Assembly (NCBI GenBank): GCA_029939505.1
Contig: JAOZSV010000001.1
Coordinates: forward strand, 1 to 64,000
From: Thiotrichaceae bacterium
GTDB taxonomy: Bacteria > Pseudomonadota > Gammaproteobacteria > Beggiatoales > Beggiatoaceae
Reading direction: 5' to 3'
DNA: 64,000 nt
Shown here piece by piece: positions 29,541 to 39,700 of this stretch (its first letter is position 1; each line of letters opens with the position of its first letter). The notes beneath the pieces were generated by a model that worked only from the letters and a program-made list of their open reading frames with translations, was not told the DNA's origin and did no database searches. The position numbers and the translations under genes are program-made.

Positions 29541-29657
29541 AACGACAAGGATTGTATATAATAAAGGATAAGAAAACGAAGCATGACCACGAATCCCTTA
29601 TAAAAAACAATCCCTATAGTTGTTTTTAATCCTTTTTTATATACAATCCTTGTAGTT
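29541..29657. repeat. MITE-like element, TIR AACGACAAGGATTGTAT/ATACAATCCTTGTAGTT
   Basis: Inverted ends read directly; immediately downstream of the Rpn-like CDS. Confidence 0.8.
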
Positions 29658-29672
29658 GGTATTACTATAATT

Positions 29673-32108
29673 ATGTTGAAAAAATCACGTTATTTATTAG
29701 CAATTCCTATATTAATCAGTAGTTTATCCACAAACGCCGAAATCACTCTCGACGGCACACTCGGACGTAGTGGCGCATTGCCTGGCCCTGACTATCAAAT
29801 TGGGGCAGACTTGGGCAAGCAACATGGTGGCAATCTTTTCCACAGCTTTCAAGACTTTAACTTGAATCGTGCAGAAAGTGCCACGTTTTCTGGTCCCAAT
29901 AGTGTCAACAACGTTATCAGTCGCGTCACTGGCGGAAATCCCTCACAGATTGACGGGTTAATTCGTTCAACCATTCCCAACGCTGATATGTATTTTCTCA
30001 ATCCGCATGGGATTATGTTTGGAAAAAACGCAAGATTGGATGTGCAAGGGGGGTTTCATGCCAGCACCGCAGATTATATCGGCTTAAAAAATGAAGGACG
30101 GTTCGATGCGACAAATCCTAGACATAGCTTATTGACCGTATCCCCGGTAGAATCATTTGGATTTTTAGATAACAAAATAGCGGGTATTTCCATTGAGGGA
30201 ATTGGCGAAATGGCTAAAGTGGATGGAGAAGGTAGCATGACAGGATTAGTTGTACCAAACAGGAAAACTTTGTCACTGATTGGGGGAAATATTGAAATAA
30301 CCGGAAGCTATTATCATAATGACGAATATATCCGTGAATATCAAGGTTATATTAGACATCTCGGTAATCTGACTGCGGCAAGCGGCAGAATTAATCTGGC
30401 CAGCGTCGCTTCAAAGGGGGAAGTGATACCAACCCATTCTACCCTAGACGTATCCACATTCAATGAATTAGGAAAAATAATTCTTTCTAAAAAATCACTG
30501 CTAGAAGTGAGTGGTCCAACGACAGGTAGTGTATTTATCCGAGCAGACGAATTAATGGTCAGTGACGCAAGTCGGATTTTTAGTAACATACATTATAGAG
30601 AAGGTAATGTCGTATTTTCTAATGAGAATCATCATGATCATGATCATGCTCGTATTGATATAGAAGTTCGGAATCTTTCTGTTACTGAGCAAAGCTGGAT
30701 TGCTGGTTATTCGTTTACGGCTGGAAATCTGGGTCATATCTTAATTCTGGCTGATCATATTTTTTTAAATAACGGAAGTTGGATAAATAGTCAATCTTAC
30801 ACCAGTGGAAACACGGGCAATATTTCAATTAAAACTCATTCTATCTGTATAAAGGATAGTGGTATTGCTGTCATTGCTCGTAATACCGGTAATGCGGGTA
30901 ATATTTATATTCAAGCCACAGAAAAAATTCGCGTGAGCGGTGCTGATAAAACAGCCGGTTGGTCTAGTAGCATTCTATCAATTGCTACTCCTAATGATAA
31001 GAATATTGTAGGTGGAACAGGAGGAGATATTTTGCTAGAAACGGGAGAACTTATCCTTAAAAAGGGTGCACAAATTAGTAGTAGTACGATTGCTGGTGAA
31101 GGAAAACAAAGCAGCAAAGCCGGTGATATTACAATTCAGGCAACCGGTACAATTCAACTTTCTGGTGTTAATCCGTATGGTGAAAATGAAAATGGCCTTG
31201 GTTCAGGTATTTATGTTCGTTCTAAAGGTAACAATGCGGGTGATGCAGGTTCCCTCTCCTTAACGGCCAGTGCATTATCTATCACAGAAGGTGCTGAGAT
31301 GAGTGCGAGTACATCAGGGCGCGGGCAAGGAGGACATATTAATCTCAATATCAATGGTCCAACCTCTATTTCTGGAAATTCAGCACATATTATATTAGAA
31401 GAACCAAAAAAGAGTCAATTAGATTTTCAGAGAGAGTTCCCCAATTATCAAAAGAATAGAATTGCTATAAGTGGTATTTACGGCAATTCATTTAGTCATG
31501 CCAACGATGCGGGTGAAGCGGGTACGATTAAAATAAAAACTCATCATCTTAACCTGACAGAGGGTGCTTTAATTAACACTTCTACAAAACAAGCCAGTGG
31601 GGGTCATATCACGATAACAACACCAAATTTGCTCTATTTACAAGATAGTGAAATCACAACAAGCGTACACGGTGGCAAGGATGATGGGGGTAATATTACC
31701 ATTAAAAATCCCACTTTTGTGGTATTGAATCAAGGCAAAATAATCGCTCAAGCTGATGAAGGGCATGGTGGCGATATTTATATTAAATCTGAGCAATTTG
31801 TCACTTCTCCAAATAGCTTGGTGAGCGCCTCCTCAAGATTAGGAATAGATGGTGAAGTCAAGATTGATTCCCCTGAGATGGATATGGAAGGATTTTTAGT
31901 GGTATTACCAGGTGGGTTTATAGAGGCAAGTCATCCAATGGAAACACTCTGTGATCAAACTAAAAAAATGAATCATTTTTTCATCAAACAAAGTGAAGGA
32001 GTTCCTAATTCACCAGAAGATTTATTACCGAGTGGACCATTTTTGTCGGATAAAGCAAATACCAAGACTTACCAATCCAGCGTGATTCCAGAAGAGCAGT
32101 TGTTTTAA
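29673..32108 (+). CDS. Two-partner secretion exoprotein (filamentous hemagglutinin N-terminal / TPS domain)
   Basis: Signal peptide, ITLDGTLG...FHSFQDFNLNRAESATFSGPNSVNNVISRVTGGNPSQIDGLIRSTIPNADMYFLNPHGIMFGKNARLDVQGGFHASTADYI. Confidence 0.9.
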   Translation: MLKKSRYLLAIPILISSLSTNAEITLDGTLGRSGALPGPDYQIGADLGKQHGGNLFHSFQDFNLNRAESATFSGPNSVNNVISRVTGGNPSQIDGLIRSTIPNADMYFLNPHGIMFGKNARLDVQGGFHASTADYIGLKNEGRFDATNPRHSLLTVSPVESFGFLDNKIAGISIEGIGEMAKVDGEGSMTGLVVPNRKTLSLIGGNIEITGSYYHNDEYIREYQGYIRHLGNLTAASGRINLASVASKGEVIPTHSTLDVSTFNELGKIILSKKSLLEVSGPTTGSVFIRADELMVSDASRIFSNIHYREGNVVFSNENHHDHDHARIDIEVRNLSVTEQSWIAGYSFTAGNLGHILILADHIFLNNGSWINSQSYTSGNTGNISIKTHSICIKDSGIAVIARNTGNAGNIYIQATEKIRVSGADKTAGWSSSILSIATPNDKNIVGGTGGDILLETGELILKKGAQISSSTIAGEGKQSSKAGDITIQATGTIQLSGVNPYGENENGLGSGIYVRSKGNNAGDAGSLSLTASALSITEGAEMSASTSGRGQGGHINLNINGPTSISGNSAHIILEEPKKSQLDFQREFPNYQKNRIAISGIYGNSFSHANDAGEAGTIKIKTHHLNLTEGALINTSTKQASGGHITITTPNLLYLQDSEITTSVHGGKDDGGNITIKNPTFVVLNQGKIIAQADEGHGGDIYIKSEQFVTSPNSLVSASSRLGIDGEVKIDSPEMDMEGFLVVLPGGFIEASHPMETLCDQTKKMNHFFIKQSEGVPNSPEDLLPSGPFLSDKANTKTYQSSVIPEEQLF

Positions 32109-32221
32109 AAGGTAATAGTACAACGGATTGATGAACAGGATTTTTAATATCCGCTTTAATCCTGTTCATCTTTTAATCCCCACCTTAAATGTATTTTATC
32201 ATGGATTAAAGGAAAAAAAAC

Positions 32222-33880
32222 ATGCGTGAATTTAACACAACAGGCCCTTGTGATCCGGCAAAACATTACACCGTCATGCGTGAAGCATTCATGGCAACCA
32301 GTTTGGAAAAAGTCAAAAAAGGACGCTATTTTACTCTCTTCGCGCCCAGACAAGCAGGAAAAACGACTTTCTTTCAATTAATGATAGAAAGGCTAAAAGA
32401 ATCTTATACACCCGTTTGGATCACTTTTGAAAACCTAACCACGGTAAATAAAGAAACATTCTATCAGGATTTTGATGAACAGCTTAAAGAGGAATTACTA
32501 CAATACGGTTTTCAAACGGATTATTCCATCACAGAACCACGTAGTCTGGGGAATTTTTTTAAAAAGCCTCATCAAATCAAACCCATAGTCTTGGTGATTG
32601 ACGAATTTGAAGGTATCCCAGATAGTGTGTTAAGCGAAGTCATGCACAGTTTCCGGAAAATCTATCACAAAAGAGAATACCATCGCCTACATTCTCTGCT
32701 CTTGGTGGGTGTGAGTACGATTGCAGAGTTGGTGATTTCCTCAGCATCGCCCTTTAACATTACAGAGGAATTACAAATTCCTTATTTCACTCAAGAAGAA
32801 GTAAATGAACTCATAAAGCAATATGTGACTGAATCAAAACAGGTTTTTGAAGAAAATGTCATCAAAACAATCTATGACAATACTCAGGGGCAACCGGGGC
32901 TAGTCTGTGCATTATGTTCTTATCTCGTTGAAAAATTAGCAACGAATCGGCACAAACCGGTGACGATAGAACATTATTATAAAGCCCAACATCATTTCCT
33001 CACGGAACGGTTTGACAAAAACATCATCAATATCGTTCAAAAAGCCCGGGGGAAAAGAAATTTCATGCTGAAACTGCTTTTCGACGAAGAGCCATTGCCC
33101 TTTTCAATTCACGAACCCGATATCGCATGGCTATATGCGAACGGTGTGATTGATAAGGATAACGGGGAGACAAACATACTGGTTCCGCTGTACAAAAAGG
33201 TCTTGATTACCGCGTTTCGCCCGTCGATAAACGGAGAAAGCAGACATTATCTCAACTCGCCTGATGAGACGATTAACCAATATCTGACACCTGATGGGGA
33301 ATTAAATGTCAATGCGTTGCTGGAAGAATACCGGGCCTACATTCGTCGGCGAGGTTTTCGGGCTTTTGATACGGAACATTTGAAAGAAGCCGCTTGGCAT
33401 TACTCCCTTGACGGTTTTATCAATTTCTTTATTCAGTGTCTCGGCGGGCAGACGTTTGTCGAAGTGCCAACGGGTCGAGGAAGAACAGATATACTCATTC
33501 TCTATCAAAACCAGAAATACGTCATTGAAACCAAACGGTTTGTTAATCATTACTATTTTAAGCAGGGCAAAGGACAACTCGTCAAATATCTGAAATCAGA
33601 AGGCATTTCTGAAGGGTACTATGTGGTTTTCAGCAACAGACATACCGAAAAAGACGAACTGTTTTCAGAGGAACTGATTCAGGGGAAACGGATAACTACC
33701 CATCTCATTCCGACAAAGTTTGAACAACCAAGCCGTCTTCCCGTGCTAGACGAACTGAAGTTGACCGAATCAGAAAAGATTGCCAACAACATGCTCAAAA
33801 TGGAAACGTTTTCAATCGAACAAATTCGTCAAGCAACCAATGTGAGTCTTGACAGAATTAAACAGCTATCTGTTCAGTAA
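32222..33880 (+). CDS. AAA ATPase with C-terminal PD-(D/E)XK nuclease-like domain, paralog B
   Basis: APRQAGKTTFFQL, IVLVIDEFEGIPD, GRGRTDILILYQNQKYVIETKRF. Confidence 0.82.
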   Translation: MREFNTTGPCDPAKHYTVMREAFMATSLEKVKKGRYFTLFAPRQAGKTTFFQLMIERLKESYTPVWITFENLTTVNKETFYQDFDEQLKEELLQYGFQTDYSITEPRSLGNFFKKPHQIKPIVLVIDEFEGIPDSVLSEVMHSFRKIYHKREYHRLHSLLLVGVSTIAELVISSASPFNITEELQIPYFTQEEVNELIKQYVTESKQVFEENVIKTIYDNTQGQPGLVCALCSYLVEKLATNRHKPVTIEHYYKAQHHFLTERFDKNIINIVQKARGKRNFMLKLLFDEEPLPFSIHEPDIAWLYANGVIDKDNGETNILVPLYKKVLITAFRPSINGESRHYLNSPDETINQYLTPDGELNVNALLEEYRAYIRRRGFRAFDTEHLKEAAWHYSLDGFINFFIQCLGGQTFVEVPTGRGRTDILILYQNQKYVIETKRFVNHYYFKQGKGQLVKYLKSEGISEGYYVVFSNRHTEKDELFSEELIQGKRITTHLIPTKFEQPSRLPVLDELKLTESEKIANNMLKMETFSIEQIRQATNVSLDRIKQLSVQ

Positions 33881-33978
33881 TACAGCTTGTCACTATAGAC
33901 TTTCAGAACATTCAAAAAAACCTGACAGGTTTATCGTGTCAAATAATTTTTCTGAACATCTAGTTAAGGAAAAAGAAC

Positions 33979-35649
33979 ATGCGTGAATTTAACACAACAG
34001 GCCCTTGTGATCCGGCAAAACATTACACCGTCATGCGTGAAGCATTCATGGCAACCAGTTTGGAAAAAGTCAAAAAAGGACGCTATTTTACTCTCTTCGC
34101 GCCCAGACAAGCAGGAAAAACCACCTTTTTCAAACTGTTGTTGAATTTGATTGAGAAAGAGGGAAATTTAACAACTGTTTGGATCAGTTTTGAAAATCTG
34201 AAAACCGCCTCAAAAGAGGAATTTTATCAAGAGTTAAACCACGAACTTCACCGTGGACTTCCAAAAAAGGAAATTCCGTCTGAACTAACAATCCATAACT
34301 CAATTAGCTTGAGCCATTTTTTTGAAAACGCTCACAATCTGTCTAAACCCATAGTCTTGGTGATTGACGAATTTGAAGGCATCCCGGATAGTGTGTTAAG
34401 CGAAGTCATGCACACTTTCCGAAAAATATATCATAAAAGAGAATACCATCGCCTACATTCTCTACTCTTGGTGGGTGTGAGTACGATTGCGGAATTGGTG
34501 ATTTCCTCAGCATCGCCCTTTAACATTACAGAGGAATTACAGATTCCTTATTTCACTCAAGAAGAAGTGAATGAACTCATAAAGCAATATGTGACTGAAT
34601 CCAATCAGGTTTTTGAAGAAAATGTCATAAAAACAATCTATGAAAATACTCAGGGGCAACCGGGGCTAGTCTGTGCATTATGCTCACATTTGCTAACAAA
34701 AGTCGTCCCCGACAAAAGCCAGTCCGTGACGATGGCAAATTTTTACACCACACTTGGTTTTTTTCTCACCAAGAAATTTGATAAAAATATTCTGAATATT
34801 GTTCAGAAAGCCCAAGAAAAACGGGATTTTATGATAAAATTCCTTTTCAGGGATGAACCGGTGGCATTTACAATTGATGATCCAGATATTGCTTGGTTAT
34901 ATGCAAATGGTGTTGTTGATGAGACAGACGGTTATGTGAATATTCTGGTGCCGTTATATGCCAAACGCTTGATAAACGCATTTCGTCCGTTGATAAATGG
35001 AGAAACCCGACATTATATCAACTCGCCAGATGAGACGATTAATCAATATCTGACACCTAATGGGGAGTTAAATGTCAATGAATTGCTGAAAGAATACCGG
35101 GCATACATTCGTCGGCGAGGTTTTCGGGCTTTTGATACCGAACATCTGAAAGAAGCCGCTTGGCATTATTCCCTAGACGGTTTTATCAATTTCTTTATTC
35201 AGCGTCTTGGTGGACAAACTTATGTGGAAGTGCCGTCTGGAAGAGGGAGAACCGATATTTTGATCCGTTACAAAGGCGGCTCATATATCATCGAAACGAA
35301 GGTTTATTCCGATAACACCTATTTCAAAAGAGGCAAAGGACAACTGGTAGAATACCTGAAATCAGAAGGCATTTCTGAAGGGTACTATGTGGTTTTCAGC
35401 AACAGACATACCGAAAAAGACGAACTGTTTTCAGAGGAACTGATTCAGGGGAAACGGATAACTACCCATCTCATTCCGACAAAGTTTGAACAACCAAGCC
35501 GTCTTCCCGTGCTAGACGAACTGAAGTTGACCGAATCAGAAAAGATTGCCAACAACATGCTCAAAATGGAAACGTTTTCAATCGAACAAATCAGTCAAGC
35601 AACCAATGTGAGTCTTGACAGAATTAAAGCCTTGTCTGTTCTTCAATGA
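33979..35649 (+). CDS. AAA ATPase with C-terminal PD-(D/E)XK nuclease-like domain, paralog C
   Basis: APRQAGKTTFFKLL, IVLVIDEFEGIPD, GRGRTDILIRYKGGSYIIETKVYS. Confidence 0.82.
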   Translation: MREFNTTGPCDPAKHYTVMREAFMATSLEKVKKGRYFTLFAPRQAGKTTFFKLLLNLIEKEGNLTTVWISFENLKTASKEEFYQELNHELHRGLPKKEIPSELTIHNSISLSHFFENAHNLSKPIVLVIDEFEGIPDSVLSEVMHTFRKIYHKREYHRLHSLLLVGVSTIAELVISSASPFNITEELQIPYFTQEEVNELIKQYVTESNQVFEENVIKTIYENTQGQPGLVCALCSHLLTKVVPDKSQSVTMANFYTTLGFFLTKKFDKNILNIVQKAQEKRDFMIKFLFRDEPVAFTIDDPDIAWLYANGVVDETDGYVNILVPLYAKRLINAFRPLINGETRHYINSPDETINQYLTPNGELNVNELLKEYRAYIRRRGFRAFDTEHLKEAAWHYSLDGFINFFIQRLGGQTYVEVPSGRGRTDILIRYKGGSYIIETKVYSDNTYFKRGKGQLVEYLKSEGISEGYYVVFSNRHTEKDELFSEELIQGKRITTHLIPTKFEQPSRLPVLDELKLTESEKIANNMLKMETFSIEQISQATNVSLDRIKALSVLQ

Positions 35650-35752
35650 GTTTTTTGTAACTCATTGATTTAACAAGAAACCTCTTATTGAATCAAGAAA
35701 AATTAGGTCACTATGTACTGAAGCACAACGTTCCCTTTGACTCTTTTTATTC

Positions 35753-36082
35753 TCACGCTGCTTGACTCAATGTTTCAGTCGCCCACTGATTGAGATTCTT
35801 TCCACTTATTTTAGCGGCGTTGGCAATGGCAGCGTGAACTTTAGGTGATATTCGCAAGATTATATCGCCTGAATAAGGTTGCTGTGGTGCTTTACCCATT
35901 TTTTCACAAGTTTTGAGGTAATCATTGACCGCTTCTTCAAAACTCTGGCGCAATTGATTAACCGAATCGCCGTGAAAACCAACAATATCACGAATATCAG
36001 CAAGATGCCCAACAAAGCACTCGTCTTCAGAACTATATTCAATATGGGCGGTATAACCTTTATAATTCATTGTATTATTCAT
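35753..36082 (-). CDS. hicB: HicB-family antitoxin
   Basis: YKGYTAHIEYSSEDECFVGHLADIRDIVGFHGDSVNQLRQSFEEAVNDYL...ILRISPKVHAAIANAAKISGKNLNQWATETL. Confidence 0.9.
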   Translation of the reverse strand: MNNTMNYKGYTAHIEYSSEDECFVGHLADIRDIVGFHGDSVNQLRQSFEEAVNDYLKTCEKMGKAPQQPYSGDIILRISPKVHAAIANAAKISGKNLNQWATETLSQAA

Positions 36083-36334
36083 GGTGTGACTCCAGCTTGT
36101 TCCAAAAAATAACGCGCATCACGTATTTGATACGGTTTAGCTTCCTTGTGGGGATGCGGGCGATGGAAACTACCAACCACTTCATTTAATACAAAACGCA
36201 CCCTAGAACCATCGCCTTCAATAATTTCAGCACCCAATGCCACAAACAACGATTCAATACGTGACCACTGCATTGATTTTGGAACAGGTTCTGAAAAATA
36301 TTGCTTCTAATGTTTTGTAGTGTTTACTGTTCAT
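36079..36334 (-). pseudogene. hicA: HicA-family toxin with apparent +1 frameshift in an A/T homopolymer near its 5' end
   Basis: Downstream frame MQWSRIESLFVALGAEIIEGDGSRVRFVLNEVVGSFHRPHPHKEAKPYQIRDARYFLEQAGVTP; upstream frame ATG 36334 gives MNSKHYKTLEAIF, joined to SEPVPKS only if one base of the run 36294-36298 is removed. Confidence 0.75.
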
Positions 36335-36417
36335 AAAGATTGAAAATAACGGGTCAATTTAATTTTTTCATCACTCATTGATTTCACCTGATATTTAGAA
36401 TTCCAGCTGAGAAATCG

Positions 36418-36718
36418 TTTCGAGCTTAGAAATCCGATTTTAGAACAAAAAAATCGGATTTCTTAAACCTCAGTTTCGAGCTTAGAAATCCGATTTTTGA
36501 AAAAAATCGCTTGAGCATACTTGGTTTATTGGAGTACAACTCCAATTTTAACTCATTGATATTAAGCGTTGAAGTCGAAATCCGATTTTTGAAAAAAATC
36601 GGATTTCTTAAACCTCAGTTTCGAGCTGAAAAATCATTTCGAGCTTATAAATCCGATTTTTTTTCAAAAATCGGATTTATTGAGCATACTTTGTTTATTG
36701 GAATACAACTCCAATTTT
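36418..36718. repeat. Cluster of GAGCTTAGAAATCCGATTTTT...AAAAATCGGATTTCTTAAACCTCAG hairpin repeats and GGAGTACAACTCCAATTTTAACTCATTG repeats
   Basis: Several near-identical units read directly. Confidence 0.85.
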
Positions 36719-36721
36719 AAC

Positions 36722-39700
36722 TCATTGTTCAGGCAAGCTCAATGCAACAGGAAATTCAATCTTAAAAGTCACGCCTTTGTTGGGGCGACTTTCACAAGTC
36801 ATTGTACCATGTAACTGGCTAGTCACCAGATTATAACAAATATACAACCCCAATCCGGTTCCACCATGAGCGCGGTGGGTGGTAAAAAAGGGTTCAAACA
36901 CTTTTTCTAAGGCATCAGGGCTAATGCCTTTACCCGTGTCGGAATAGTTTATCAGCAAACGCTCGTCTTCTAAACGAATTGCGATTATAATACGCCCATT
37001 CTTCTTACCTTCTTCAAAACCATGTATCAAACTATTCATGATTAAGTTTGTCATAATCTGTTCTAACGTGCCCGGTACACTATAAATGTTCAAGTGTTCA
37101 AGACAATCCAGTTGAATTGAAATGGCAGTCTGTTTAAACTTATTATGTAGCGTGTTAATGACATCCTCAATGATGCTTTTAACATCAAAGCGCCTGATTT
37201 CTTCAGAAGTTTGATCAACGGCAGTTCGTTTAAAACGACTGATTAAGTCTGCCGCCCGTTTTAAGTTGGAGAGTGTCAATTTAGCTGCTTCATCAATCTT
37301 TTCCAGTGCCGAAACCAATTCTTCTTCATCGACTTCTTCGTTATCAAGCAATTTATTGACAAAGTTGGATTTTCTTTGTAAGACTGAAGCACTTCCCACT
37401 GCAACACCAATCGGCGTATTCACTTCATGGGCAAAACCGGCAACTAACCGCCCAAGTGAAGCCATTTTTTCGCTTTGTACTAATTCATTGCGCGTTTGGG
37501 TTAATTCTTCGACTTTATTATTCAATTGGGCAGTGCGCTCTCGTACCTTTTGTTCCTGAGTCTGATATAATAGCGCGTTTTCAATGGAAATCGCCGCTTG
37601 AGAGGAAAGTATTTCAAGTGTCTTGAGTCGCGCTTGCGTAAACGCGCCTTGAGTCACATTATTTTCTAAGTAAAGTATGCTAACCAGTTCACCTTGATGA
37701 ATAATAGGATGACATAGTACTGATTTGAGTTGATGTTGTTGAATGTAGCGATCTTCGGTATAAATGCCCTCTTGCATGGCATTGGCTAATACCACAAATT
37801 GATGGGTTCTCGCCACATAATTGACAATGGCGGTGGGCAAAGTTCCCTCGATAGAAAGTGAATGCAACAGGGTAACTTCATCAACGTTAAACGCGCCTTC
37901 AGCTTCAATGATCCATTCCCCATTCCCCTCTTCCTTTTTCAGAAGCAAACCCCGTTCTGCCCCAGCGTTTTCAATGAGGATGTGCATCATTCTTTTTAAA
38001 AGTTTGTTTAATACAATTTCACCAGACAGGGTTTGAGCGGCTTTTATCACGCTGTCTAAATCCAATAACGTGGAGGTGCTTTGACGATGTGAAGAAGTCA
38101 AAACGGTGGATTGCGCTATTGTGTGGGAAATAGGGATAAACTCTTCTGGTATGACTAGCCATTGCGGATATCTTTCCTCTAAATCCTTAACCTTAACGAT
38201 TGCGCCCCATTGTTGATAGGCATAATGAGCGTCACGCATATAGGTTTGGGCAATTTTCTCCATGCCTTCTCCCAAATAAAACTCTGCCGCTAATTCATAA
38301 GCTAAAGCTTCTTCTTGAAGGTATTCTTGTTTCTTTGCACCAGCAATGGCTTTTTCGTACAATTCAGCCGCACGCCATTTTTCACCAGAAATTCGCGCCC
38401 TTTCTGCTTCGACTAAATCATACTTATGTTGATAATTGCTCGGCGCGTGAGAAGCCCAAAATTGTAGTTGTTCTTGGTTGGCAGCGACTTTTTCGAGATA
38501 TTCTGCCGCCTGTTCTGCTGTTTCTGCTGTAGGATAGTTCGCCAAAAGGGCGAGAGAATAATAAAAAGATCCTTGCCCAAAGGGTAGCTCCGTGGCGATG
38601 TGTGGCTTACAATCAGCGGCTAAAGTGGCGTTAGCAAGTGCTTGTTCCTTGTCTTTCAGCAAGTAACTGAGAATCGTTTTTGCGAGATAAACCATTGCCA
38701 GCAAAAGTGTATTGTTGTCTTTTTGCAAAACAGGTAATATTTTTGTTTCATCAAAAACGTCGCCTACTAATTGCCGCTCCGTCGATTCTCCGCTTAAATT
38801 CAAAGCCAGTTGCGTCCATATACTGGCGTAGATGAGCTGAAACTCTTGTTTGAGATTCCGAATGAAACCAATATAAGGCATTTGTACCTTTATCACGTCT
38901 TCTAAAGGTTGTCCAATCAGGAAATAATTGGCGCAATAGTGCATTGCATTATAGCAAGCAAACTCGATATCCCCAATTTCCAAGGCGAATTGGATATTTT
39001 CGTGTAGTGGCGCGATAATTTCTTTGGCATGTTCTTTCCAATGTCTGATATGTACATTAAACATTGTGACAACGCGCACTTTGATTTTGGCATCAGGATA
39101 GCGTTCCAACAGTTGTAAAGCCAGTAAACCAAATTGATTACCCTTTTCTATATTCTTTTGAATTCCACATAAAATAGTACCATAAAAGGCATATCCGAAA
39201 GCAGACAGGTATGAGTTACCATAGTTGATAGAAAGTTCCATCATCGTAAAAACGACTTGCGGTAACCGTTTAGGGTTAACGATGAAAGTTGGTGCAAATA
39301 GATGCATTAATATCCGTTGCGCTGCCAATTTATCGGTAGCCGTCATGGCGGGTAAATGAATGAAGGCTGAAAGTTCACGGTTTTCAGGGGGCATTTTTAA
39401 TAGAGAAATATCAAGCATTTCAATAACTTGCAATCCTATATCCAGGGCAGCTTGTTGTTGGTTTTGAGCAGAATGAAACTGGATTCTGAACTCATAAACC
39501 TTGATTTTGTCTCGCACCGTTTTGGCTTGTTGCAACACAATATCAGAAAACGTCTCAGCTTCCTCGTAATTAATGTTTAAATAAAAGCTTTCAACGGATT
39601 CTACATAGAGATTAAGTGTCAAATCATATTCCGTTTCCCAACTGTCTTCCGACAAGAGTTTGCGCCCAACATTCAAATAGTTCACCGCAGCCTGATATGC

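Noticed and set aside
36511-36720. 69-aa plus-strand ORF
   Set aside because: Lies entirely within the AAATCCGATTTTT hairpin repeat cluster.
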